Shown piece after piece: positions 12,001 through 24,000 of a stretch of DNA of 64,000 bases. The stretch is from Durusdinium trenchii (Eukaryota; Sar; Dinophyceae; Suessiales; Symbiodiniaceae), in contig CAXAMN010001237.1 of the NCBI GenBank assembly GCA_963970005.1, positions 283,687 through 347,686 of the forward strand, given 5' to 3'. Positions within the stretch are counted from its first letter, which is position 1. Each line of letters starts with the position of its first letter. The position numbers and the translations under genes were made by a program. The notes beneath the pieces were generated by a model, which had not been told where the DNA came from, ran no database searches, and saw nothing but the letters and a program-made list of their open reading frames with translations.

Positions 12001-15000
12001 GCATTCCATGTCCCCATTGGTTCCAAAGACTATATAACACCTTAAACCTCGAAAACCTGATTTATCAAATTTCACGAGGTCCTGGTTCCCAGGGCCTGTT
12101 TGTTATTTTAACCACCGCAGCTTGCATGCATACATATGTTTGATTGAACTGTGGGTACAGTGCGTTTTGTTCTGATATATTTCTGTATCTTATCATGGTA
12201 ACATATTTTGAACGTCATAGGTGCCAAAACTTTGTCGAATTTCAATCTGAGGCTTTGAGAGACCCAGGACCAAAGATGTTTGCAACACCACATCAAACAC
12301 AGGGAGAAAACAATCCATGCGCAGCCTCCGGCAGTGCGAAAGTTACACTATAAACTTCGAAGTATCCGGACGTATCCGGACGTCGTGGGGTGAACATACC
12401 ACCAGACGTATAGTTGTGGCCAGGTGGGATAACCTGGTGGAACCAAGTGGAACGAAGTGGAACCAAATGGAACTAAGTGGAACCAAGCGGAACTATGTGG
12501 AACCAAGTGGAACTAAGTGGAACCAAGTGGAACCAAGTGGAACGAAGTGGAACCAAGTGGAACTAAGTGGAACCAAGTGGAACTAAGCGGAAACCATATT
12601 TATGTAGCCCACATAGCAGTGGAAACCACAACTAACTGAAAGCAATGCACATGGTTTCCACTGCTATGTGGGCTACATAGATAAGGTTTCCACACTTGGT
12701 TCCACTGTGTTCAATTGTTTGTTTGACAAAGTGAAGGGAAAACACAGATTCACTTAGTTCCACTTGGTTCCACTTAGTTCCGCTGGGTTCCACAGAGTTC
12801 CACTTGGTTCCACGTAGTTCCAGTTGATTCCACTTGGTTCCACTTAGGACTTAGTTTCTTTGATTTGACTTGTTTACACTTTACACCGCACTGCATCACT
12901 TGTCACTGACGAGTGTTCTGTGATGTTCTGTGCATGTAAGGCATGTATGCTGTATGCATGTATGTTGTTTTAATTGTTTTGCTGTTTGCTGTTTGTCCCA
13001 CATCTTGGGGTGAACTTCCAACTCCAGCACGCCACTCAAACAATATGCGCAGCCTCCGGACGTCGAAATCCACACCAACACCCACCATATCCCTGTTCTT
13101 GATTTAATGTTATATTTTTTTTCAATATGGTTGGAACGGGGATGCCCCCTTTGCTCGCGAAATTTGATAACCTGATTCCCTTGATTTCTGGCTGGGATCG
13201 GGCCCCTAACAGGTGCTTGTTGAAATGGACACCCCAGGTATTTGTAGGTTTATGTTTTAGATGCACGGCACTGTCGCTAGTTTCGGCAGAACCGGCTCTT
13301 CTTCGGACGAGTGGCAAGCCGCCGAGGTGTCGGACAGCACCTGGGAATATGCGGGTGGCAAGCACATCGCTGGCTTTTGGGCCTTGAACAAGCAGGTGCA
13401 AGACGGGTCATCCAGAGAAGCCGGAATGAAGTTCATTGGCTAGGATTATCAGATTAGCGGTCTAGTTCTGTTGCTGCTATAGGCTTTTTATGCATCGAAT
13501 TTTGGCGAGGAATGGGATCATGAAACTGAAAGGATGGGAGAGGTGTGAATCCAAGAACCATGCAATGAAGACTTCAAGAGGAAGCAATGGCAAGAGCGAG
13601 GGAGCACGACAGGTTCGGTCATAGTGACGACGTTGATTGAAGAAGGAAATCGTTGAGAAGCTCCTACGTTACAGAGATTTTCTATAAGAAGCGGTTTTGC
13701 TTTCTTACTAACAGCTGAGCTTGTTTTAGCAAAGCAGAATTTATGAGGCCTAAGCAAGTAAGGAAATGATCAACAATTTGCATGAAGTAGACAAATATAG
13801 AGTCTTCTTGAGACATGTTGAGACTATTCCGCATTTGGAATCACTGTTCACATGTCTTGGCAATCCAAACTTGGCTGGTCCTGGGACACTTCATATTTTG
13901 TCAGACCCATTCAAGTAAAAGGTCATGCATGCTTCTGAGTCTGTTCTTCACTCATTCGACCCTTCTGGTCGACGGAGGAGCTCTATTGCCCGACGGCCGG
14001 TGTCAACGACCCTGTGGCGGATGAGTGGGAACGCCGTGCGCTGTGCTTGCCACTTCGCTGATTGAACCATTCTTCAGATTGGCTCCGTGGGTCCACCGGG
14101 GCTCCGCGGGTCCACTGGGGCTCCGCGGGTCCACCGGGGCTCCGCGGGTCCACCGGGGCTCGGCAGGTCCACGAACAATGGGACTGGTATGCCAGTCTGG
14201 CAAGCAACATCGGTTGGAGGCCATCCCTAGTAGGTGGAGTTTTCAGGTCGAGCCCCCGACCCTCGACCCTCGAAGGCAGCGAGCTGCACTTCCACCGGAT
14301 TGCCCCGATGCTCAGGATGGGCATCGATGCGGACTCCCGGGCGAAGCCGAAGCTGGACTGTCAGGAGGACGGCATCCTCAAGTTCTCCGGCCGCTGGGCG
14401 GCGAGAGCTGCAGATCCAGATCCAGATCTGGAGCGAGGGAGATGGAGCGAGGGAGATAGAAGGGCGGCAGATGTGGCGGCATAATCGTTCTTTTTTCTTG
14501 GAAGGATGAGGGGCTTTTCTGTGCGAGGGGAGGGGCGACGGCTAAAAGAAGGGGTTGACAGTTGACTCTCGCTGTGGCGCCGATCTATAGGCCCCTAGCA
14601 ATTGCAAGATCATTAAAAGAAAGGTTGACCTGGATTGAAGGGAAAAAGCCCTAGTCAAACCAGGCAAAGGCTACTAAATCAATGGTGGTTGGACTCCTAG
14701 AGTAGGTATTCTGTCCAATCAGCTGTGGGGTTTTGGAGGTTCTGAAAGTCTCCTGAGCACAGCAAAGCATGTTCCGAATTGGATGGAATCGTAGAATAAA
14801 GTAACAGTACTTCATAGTACTTCTATACTTACCCTACAGGCTACAACTAATTACGGATGTACAATGACATATTGATTTATTCTTGTCTTTGCTTCCTTAC
14901 ATGTCGATATCACATATTCAAACACCTAGTGGATCCTTCCCCCGGTGTTTTTGTGGAACATTTTGCTGAAAGGTTCCAGGTGGAAAGAAACTAACCAGCA

Positions 15001-18000
15001 CAGGAAGCAACAGATTCTTCACTGATTCGGTGTTTTCCAGGGAGATTCCAGGCCCATTTTGCCGAGCAGTTTCAGCATTTTGGAGCCATTTCTATCTCTT
15101 TCATGCTTGGCTTAGGCCCCTCAGGACCTATGATCCAGTATCCCGCTGGACGCGACGAACGCGACGTCACACCTCCCAGGCCTCTTCCAGCGGTCGCTGG
15201 GCGACGAGTTCGGCAACGCCATCCGCGGAGATATCTCCAAGCTGACGGCCTCCTATGGCGTGATCATCGTGGCTTGGGACACGAGAGCTTAACATGAACT
15301 TCCGATTTCGGGTCTTTCCCTTCACCGGATCTTTCCGCGCGTGGAGCGGTTTCGTCCGGATAAAAAGCCGCGACGCGAGGAGTCCTTTTCTGCCAAACAT
15401 TGTTTGCAGAGGGAGCAGAGGGTTGGAAGGCCATTGGATGGATATCTGGCTCGGCTCGGCCATTTGGCCCTGGGGACTCGGTCTATGAGAAAAACGTTCG
15501 TTCCGAAGAGCGGTGACCAGAAGCCTCTTTGGAGTGGTGCTTAATGCGAATATAAATATAATAGCCTCCTACTAAAGGTTAGAAGGGGTGTCCCTAAAAC
15601 CCACCTGTTTGGAAGGTCCTGGTATAGAACATACATGCTCATAGCTTATGATCCTTATAGCCTGAAACTGGGGTTTCGAAAGCCGGTCGAAACCTGGGTC
15701 TCGTTGCTTCGTTTCACCAAGCTCTGGCCCAGCTGAGGTGTACTGCGCCGTCCTTTGGCTGAGAGAGGGCGGAGACGGAGCCACAGGAACGGTCGGGACT
15801 CACCCGAACGGTTTTGAGGCGATCAGGCGATGGTTCGTTGGCCCGGTCAGTGAATCCGCTTCTGAAGATCTCTTTAGTTCCCTGGTTGCTGGAGTAAATC
15901 CAACCACCAGCCTTTTGGATCCAATGATCCAAGGACGTCGGTTCCGGGCTTGGTGGATTCAAACTCCGGGTTGGGGAGGTGCCCCCCGCTGAACACTCCA
16001 CATGGACCCTGAAAACCACTGGTTTGTAGATGTTTGTAGAGGAAAGCAGTTGGACTTAGGGTGCCATGAAACCCGGGTGCATGTGAGTGACATGAGGAGT
16101 GTACATGTTTTGTTTCAGCCGGATTGGATACCTGAGAAGGAGGAAGTGGTTTGGGCCTCCCCACTTTCACCGATTCAATTCCACCACTTCCCGGCCCCGT
16201 TCCCCAAACCCTCACCTGCCACGTCTCCGCCATCCGTATCCCTCCGTCCACCCCCGCACCGGCTGAACACGGTCCGCTCGGCTCCGCCGAGTTCATGCTG
16301 GGCAAGTGCGACGCGGTGCACAGCGGCGCCGCCATGGCCTTCGTGGCGGTGGGCATCGTCGGACTGACGATCGCCTCCACCTTGGGATTGATGGGCTACT
16401 TCCAGGTGCCCAACGGCCACGTGGTGGCGACGTGGGGGGCAGATGGGCGGAATCGGAGGAAGATGAAAGATGAAAAGGGTGTGAATCCTCTCATATTCCG
16501 GCTCAGAATGTCTCACAGTCTTTTCTTCAACCCCGAACGCCCAAGCTGTGCATCCAAGATTCTCCGCAACGGGGATCGACGTCCATATCCATCCCTTTGT
16601 TGCACATGCCCCCCACCGCACAGATCGTCCCACCGCATTCATTGCCCCGTGCTTCAGATGACATGAAGTGCCGCACTTTTCCGCGGTCCAAGGTAACTTG
16701 AACAACAACCTCTACTTCCTGCTCTTGGGCCACCCGGCAGGAGAAACAATAAGACACACAAAGCCTGGAAGTCCAGTTGATGACGTCGCGGATGGTCGCG
16801 GTCCGCAGTGCACGTGGCCTGGAGGAGGCCTTTTTTGTTGCGATGATCAGTGGTGTGTCTCCGCAAGTCCCACCTGCTCAGGGATCTGGAGGGCCGGAGG
16901 GCCTCCTGCATGCTGCACGCGTTGGTGCGTTGGTGGTATATTATGGTATTTGGAGGCCTGTTTTTCTAAGAGGGCTGCAGTCGTAGCTTCGCTTCAGTGG
17001 GTCTGGGGAAGACCTTTGAGGATTCCAAAGACCTTCGAGGTACGGCTTACGGCTGGAGCAGGCTTCGCCGGCGTGTGATGGTTGAACTTGTCGGGTTTGT
17101 CTAGATGGTTTGTCTTGTCGGGGGAGCGCAAGATCTATAGGTACATGTGATGCCATGCGTGTCTTAGCTACATTCCAAAATGTGTTTGCCAACCAACTAA
17201 TTCTGAGCATGCTTCGTAAACCATGTTCGTGTGTACTACACCCTGGAAGTCTTTGGGTGACCCGAAAGGGAATTTCCATGAATTTCCTTGACTTCGGTGA
17301 TGCCAATCATTTAAAACCACTCAACAACACCCTCTTTGAACAGGTCAACAGGTGGGCGGGCGCCATCCATTCGTCTCACAGACTTAGACCGACGGGCGAA
17401 AGAGACCGAGGCTTGGGTGTGGATGATGCTTTCGTGTTGACCAGCGAGTACTTGACTCACAAACGCAACTCCCAGGCGCTCTGTGATCCACACCCTGCTA
17501 GCACCCATCGATCCGCCGGGTTTTCCGCCGTGATGTCGTTCGATCCGGCAACTCCTGGCTATCTTTCATTAAGCACTGAGTAGAAAGGGAACATCTAATA
17601 TATGAACATCTTCCAAAGTTGGATGATGGGATGGTCTTGGTCAATGTCTTCTACCAAGCTGATCCAAACGTTCGATCCACCACTTTGATGATCCATGGGC
17701 TTCCTGCTTACTCCATGCGCCACATCCTGCTTTACTCTCGGGCGTTTGGTGGGAGACGTGGTGACCCTTCGCCCGACCGGTCCTTTTTTCACGACCTTCC
17801 AGCGGATCCGACCAGTGCCATGACCAGTGCCATGACCCACAGTCAGGTTCAGAAACATGTCCAGCACGGGCACCCGGGCACTTTTTTTCTGTTTTAACTT
17901 TTGGTTTGAAAATCCCAGGACTCCAGTGTGCGACATCCGGGCACTTTGGTTCTGCTGCATGGAGACAGACGTACACCCAACAGTTGGAAAAGGTAATTAA

Positions 18001-21000
18001 CCATAGATATCGTGCATAGATTAAAGATGGTCTAAACCTTTGCATTGTCATGAGCTTTGCGCGATAACTATTCAGCTAAGCAGCAAGCTGCGGTGGTTTT
18101 TGGTCGCAACTTAGTGCATTCAGCATCATTCCACCATTCAGTATGATTCCGGACGTTGGGGACGCCGACCATTCAAACAGACCAACGCACTCCTCCGGAT
18201 CGGGCCCTGATCCCGTGGATCGACAGACCCCGGGATGGTGGCTTTGAGGCGAGTCGCCGACTGCGGCCCTGAAAAGAAGGTTTAAACGATGTTAACACAT
18301 GGTAAAGTGACTTAAGTAACGTATATATATATATATATATATCTCGTATGATATCTTCCTGGTTTTAACCTTATAAGGTGATCTGTTAAATTATTTGATG
18401 CGATTTCTATGTGCATCAATTGGGTGAATGAGATCTATGACTTTTCCCAGCTTCCTGCACCTCCCAGTCCATCCCTGCTTTGCCGCTGCGCGCCTCGGCA
18501 GGCGGAGCTCAGTGTGCCGGAGCTCATCGCGAGGACCGCCCGCACCGGTGGCATCTCGGAGCCTCGGCGGGATGAGAGCGGAGGGGGACCCAACGCCTGC
18601 TGGTGCTTAAGCCTGAGCACCGCTTTCCACCATTTTCAGCAGTGCCATGGGTGAAGATGAGCCTGAGGATCCATGTGAGTGGTTGCAGTTGCAGTCTCAC
18701 TTGGATGAGGTACACTATATCACCTTTAGCGACCTCTAGAAAACATAGAAAAACCTTCAATCATGTCTACTCTTGAAACAAGACATCCAAGCTTTGAATC
18801 AACCTCCCAAGTTCTCCTCTGTGCTGCAATGTAACCATGTGTGTAACCTCCGCAAGAAATATCAAGAAAGAAGCACGGAACATCCTCTCACACCGAAAAG
18901 GGAGCCCTTTCCACTCCACCTCCACCTCCACGTCCACCACCTCCACCTCCACCTCCCCCTCCACCCACCACCGAGGTGCTGATCACCTCTGCCACAGACG
19001 CCTTGGCCTTCCTCGTGGGCGCCACCACGGTGCTCCCAGCACTCAGCTGGTTCTGCACCTACGCAGGCTGTGGCCGCGTCCCACGCGTCGTCGACGACGC
19101 GTCCACGGTAGAGTCGATCGGTCCGATCTGCAGCAGGTCGACTTCAACGCGAGGGAAATCGAGGGAATTAGAACGGATGACATGGATGACAGGGCAAAGG
19201 ATCACCAAATCCATCCAGTTAATCCAGTTACTACTTGCCCTCCATTCCATTGGCAGAACTGTGGCAGACCTCCTGGTTCCGGGGGTTGCTTGACATTGAG
19301 CTATCAAACCAATTGTTCTTTGCAGGTTCACCACCGAGGGCCGACCTATGGCCCCCAGGTGTCTCGATTGTCCTTTGCTACACCTTCCAGCTGACCGTCT
19401 TCTTGCCCTGCCTGGCCTTGAACGCCCGACGTGCCCCGAACCAGTCCAGCCACTTCCGCGGCGTGTCTCCGAGCAGGGTGGTTCTTGGGCCGGACAGCAG
19501 CGGTCGGCAGGGTTAGCAAGCAGCGTCAGCAAGGACTGGTAGCTTGAAATTCCTGCTGATGATCTGATACCTAGCACTTCCTGTCTGGGTGCCCTGTGAG
19601 ACCTGTTTACGGGTAGGGTAGTCGAACGCCAGGACACGCAGACTGGATGATCCTGATAGATGACCTGCAAAGGTCAACCTTCCGGGGTTTGTTGGGAGAG
19701 GTCCTCGGAGAGGTGCCATGACCAACCGGCCAAGCCAGCGTTTTCTGGCTGCTTGAGCGGCAGGTACCGCCTCCAACCGCGTGGACTGCTGCTGCTGCTT
19801 CAAGGTCAAGGAGCGAGTCGATTGGGCAGCAAGGACTTGAAGTCAGATGTTGACATCTGTTGACATCCCTTGACATCTGTTGACTGTGAACGAGATGGAC
19901 ATAGATGGACTGTGGGCAACACGGACCTGAGGGTCATTCCATGAGGACCATGAGATCACTGGGACCACGCTTCCAAGCCGGCACGACTCGACGACTCGGC
20001 AATCCAACCCATCATAGATGGCCAAGTGGCCACCCTTTTGAAAGGGATTGGTTGGATGGCGCCAGGAGGCCCGTAAGAATCCCCATCGCTGCCTTTTTTT
20101 GGGGGGGGGGACTCCAACCAGGAGTTCCAAAGGGCTGGTTTTGACACCCATCCAGTGAGTGAATGTGACAGGTGCACCCCTCTCTATCTCTATGAAGTAC
20201 CCAACTGCATGGAACTGCTGGCATCATGTCATCATCATGTCATTTGCTATCCGAGCTACTATCCTCTCTTTCATGTTTGCCTTCTTCCGTGGGCCGGCTT
20301 GGAATTCCCCCCTCCCACGCCGCGGGCGTCCGGAGTGCCAACGGCCGTGGCTTTAAGGAATTGGAAGATCCCCAGGGCTGCTGCTGCTGTTGCTTGCCCA
20401 AGTCCGTCCGGGTCGCCCAGAACCGCTCAGCTCGACGTTTTTGACGGCGACGAGCAGTGGAAAGGAGCTTGGTGAAGCAAAGGCGGATTTAGCAGAGGTT
20501 TCTAGAGTTGAGGAGTCAATTATATAGTCATATATAGTCATAATATAGTCATTGGTGTAGCTTGTGGTTTTTGATGCCTTCAAGAAACCTCAAGTGTTCA
20601 AGATCTGGGACCGATATTGTATCCGTTTGCCATGCCAGGTGATTTCAGGTGCAAGAGAGGCATTGAGAGAAGGACACAAATAGTAAGGACATGCACGTTC
20701 TGAATGAAAAGGAAGTGCTGGCTGCAGTGAACTTCAAGTTTCCAGATTTGGGATCCTTTTGTCTTGTATCTCGAGCCACTTGATTTGAGGTGCAAGACCC
20801 TTTTTAGCAAAAAACAGATGATACAGATGCAGATCGATTCGCAGACGTTGTCTGACTGTCAGACAAATCAGATTGCTTGAAAAGTCCTGAGGCCTTCAAG
20901 GGTGGCGTCCTGAAGAAAGGCCGTGGAAAACCGACACCGGTCGTTCTCCGAGCTTTTTTTGGGGGGGCTTGTTTACCCTCTGACACCCCTCATAAGTGGA

Positions 21001-24000
21001 AGGGTCATGAGGGGCGGACATGGACAGTTCGCAAGTGAGTGTGGGGGGGGCTCGTTGTTTTCCTCCCCATGGGGCTAGTGACATCTATATGACATGTTGC
21101 GGCATGGTTCCATGCATCAGGTATCATCAGGTCATCCATGGTCCTTGGTTCTGAAGTTTGGCCCCAAAAAGGCATACTTGGCCCCCCCAAGTCTACAGAT
21201 CCAGACGAGGGTCGCCCCTTTCTGGTCACGGAGTCTTTGAGAGAAAAAACCCAGGCGCCGGTTGTCCGGCGCGGAACGTTGGAACTGAGAGGGTCGGGAC
21301 GGGGAAGAGCGAAGATCTCGACACGTTTGTTGGTTTTGTTGGGGTTTGCTCGTGGAGATCGATGTGCCTGAGGACTGTTTCAGAGGACGCATGGACGGAA
21401 AAGCCTATTGGCTGGAAAAGGCACCAGTTTTTCTCCTTGATCCTCACTGTTGGAACATCGATGATTGCATCAAAGCAAATGGCCCAACACCACACACAAA
21501 AAGATATAGAGTGGTGTCAGAGTAGATGGCACAACCCCCAAGATGTCATTTAGAGGGGGGAACCCATTCCTGAACCAGACCACCTAAACTTGGGGGGTTG
21601 TGCCATCGAACTGAAACCGCTATAGAAAGATATCTAAAACATTCTAATACGATATACAGTGATATACATAACATAATATACACCGAGTCCATGGTTCAGA
21701 GCCGAGTCCACCTGGTTTTCTTTGGGGCGCCGTCATCGGGGCGGTGCAAGGCCTGAGGAAGTTCACGGAGCACACCACCAAGCCAGTGGGACAGGTGAGT
21801 GGCCCAGGGCTGCGAATTCAATCTTTCTACATTCTTGGCTTGACGACCATCACCACCCGAGCAAAAAAGAATCCGAGATTGGACCATTCTCGTGGATCTC
21901 CATGCACAAAGAGTCTTGCTAGAGAGCAGCGTACGAGGTGTACTATAGACATCATTATTCATTTCATGCATTTTCATGCTTTCTTATCCTTTCTTCCTGT
22001 TTTCTACGAAACCAAGAACGTCCTCCGTCTCGGTGCGCTTGTTCCTAGGTCTTGACCTTGATCATCTTCGCCATCATCACCGGGGTCGGCATCTTTGGTA
22101 CCACCAAGATCTACAAGGCGCCGTTCGACCGTCGACGGGCCCCTGGGCCCCGCCGTGTGGGACGGAGAGGGGACGAGGATCGTCGGAGACCTGGACGTTC
22201 GAGGACTTCAAGTTGGAGTGGTTCATCCCAGACTCCTCCTACGTGCGCCTCGGCGGCGCTGGCGCTGACCCGACATGCAGCATTGGTCTAAGAGAGACAT
22301 GTCCGACTCCTGCATGGGTCGCACCACCTGGCCGAAGGTACTGTGTTCGCGGGTCATGTTGTAGACTTTGCGCACTCCGTAGATGGAGCAGGCATGAATC
22401 AAGAGAATTTCTCAAAGACAACCCTGTACCATCATCGATGCCGATGCACTTGGTTTGCCTCACGAATTTTAGGCCGCACGATCCTTCGGATGGATCCTTT
22501 CACACTGTTGCTTTGTGCAGATCTGCCCACGCCGGAAGCCGCCGGAACCCGAGGAACACGTTCTTCGTGATCAACCGAGACAACTTCGCCACAGGCGAGT
22601 CGATCGGGGCCGCGGTTGGTTGGGGGAACGAGTCGATCGGACAGACGTGCCATGAGACGGGTTCTTTTTTGGGGTTGGTGGATGGAGGTTTTTCATGTGT
22701 TTGATTTGATTTAATTCTAGTTTGTTACTACTAGTAAGGCACCTGTTACTACTAGCGTGGCACTTGTTACTACTAGTAAGGATGTGTTTGATTTGGGATT
22801 GGGTTGTGGCGTATTATGTTTTGGGGATCCAATGTGTTCCACATTACTTCTCCGGCCGCGTTTCTTCTCTTGGACGGTGGTGGCGGGTGATGTCCGATGA
22901 TCGATGTCCGATGGTGGTGGGGAAATGGCCATGACCCGAGGGTTCGTTGGGTGATTTTAAAGGATCTTAAAGGGACAGAGGATGTTTATTTATTTGCAGA
23001 AGTTCAAAATGAAATGGATTGCTATATCAAACTACTATATTAAGTAAACCGAACATGTAATATGTTCATCATGGTTGGTATGGTTGATCCGATCACCCTC
23101 AGGGTTCAGGGGTGAGTTCCATGATGAATCTGAGCATCTGAGCCCCAGGGTGTTTGACCACCTTCCCGACCACCTCGGTCGAGGCACACCGATCACGGTG
23201 AACTTCCCAGCCTCGCCGGATGCCTTTGAGATGCAGAGCAACCTCCATGACGTCTATGGATATCTGAACAGCAGCAGCCTCATCAACCCTGACTCCTGGC
23301 ATATCCTGGCATACTGGGAGCCATGGAACATGGGGGGCATCGTGCGTGGGGAATGTCTTTGATGTTCCCAACCTGGAGTGGAATCTTCATCATGTGTTCC
23401 AAAATGATAAGATCGTCAAAGTTCTTGCGGCCTGCGCCAGTTTTTTGCCGCACATCAGGATGTGACTGTGGACAGCTGGTATCAGGAGTTCATGGAATGG
23501 GCGACTGAGCCCAACCAGGCAGGGCAGATCGTGGGTGGAGGTCGGAAAACTATGATCAGCTGAACTCAAAGCATGGGCTGAACTCAAAGCCGCAGAGACC
23601 TCTGCAATACAAGGTACGCTTTGTTTGCCACTTAGCACCTCTTTCTAACAAAAATATCCTTGATGTAAAGGCTTTCCGACGTTCGACAACACAGCCACTT
23701 GTGTGGACGGTGGCTGTTTGGGCTCGGCCGTGGCTCGGTTTCTCGCTGGCGCGGTCATCGCCCAGCAGCCCCAGAGTTGGCTTGGGAGTGAGATGTTGCT
23801 TGGGAGTTGGCTGTTCATGGAGTGAGAGGCAGGCTCCTGCTAATTGATTGTTATTATATAGCAATAATCTTAGCAATATATACATGAATTTTGACCTGGA
23901 TTTTCCGGCAGACTTGAATTGTATAATTGAGGATTTCTTGTTTAAGATGTATATTTTATATATAATATAACCCCTCCATTTCGGAGACCTTTTCTGAGTC

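Noticed and set aside
14084..14170. Regular repeats that could suggest a CRISPR array
   Set aside because: Contiguous minisatellite units without unique spacers, in an intron of a eukaryotic gene.
19059..19670. 203-codon open frame on the - strand
   Set aside because: Antisense of exon A23 and the end of A22, continuing into a repeat element.
21976..22704. 242-codon open frame on the + strand
   Set aside because: It contains exon A30 in frame but runs through introns and crosses exons A28 and A29 in other frames; not a separate gene.
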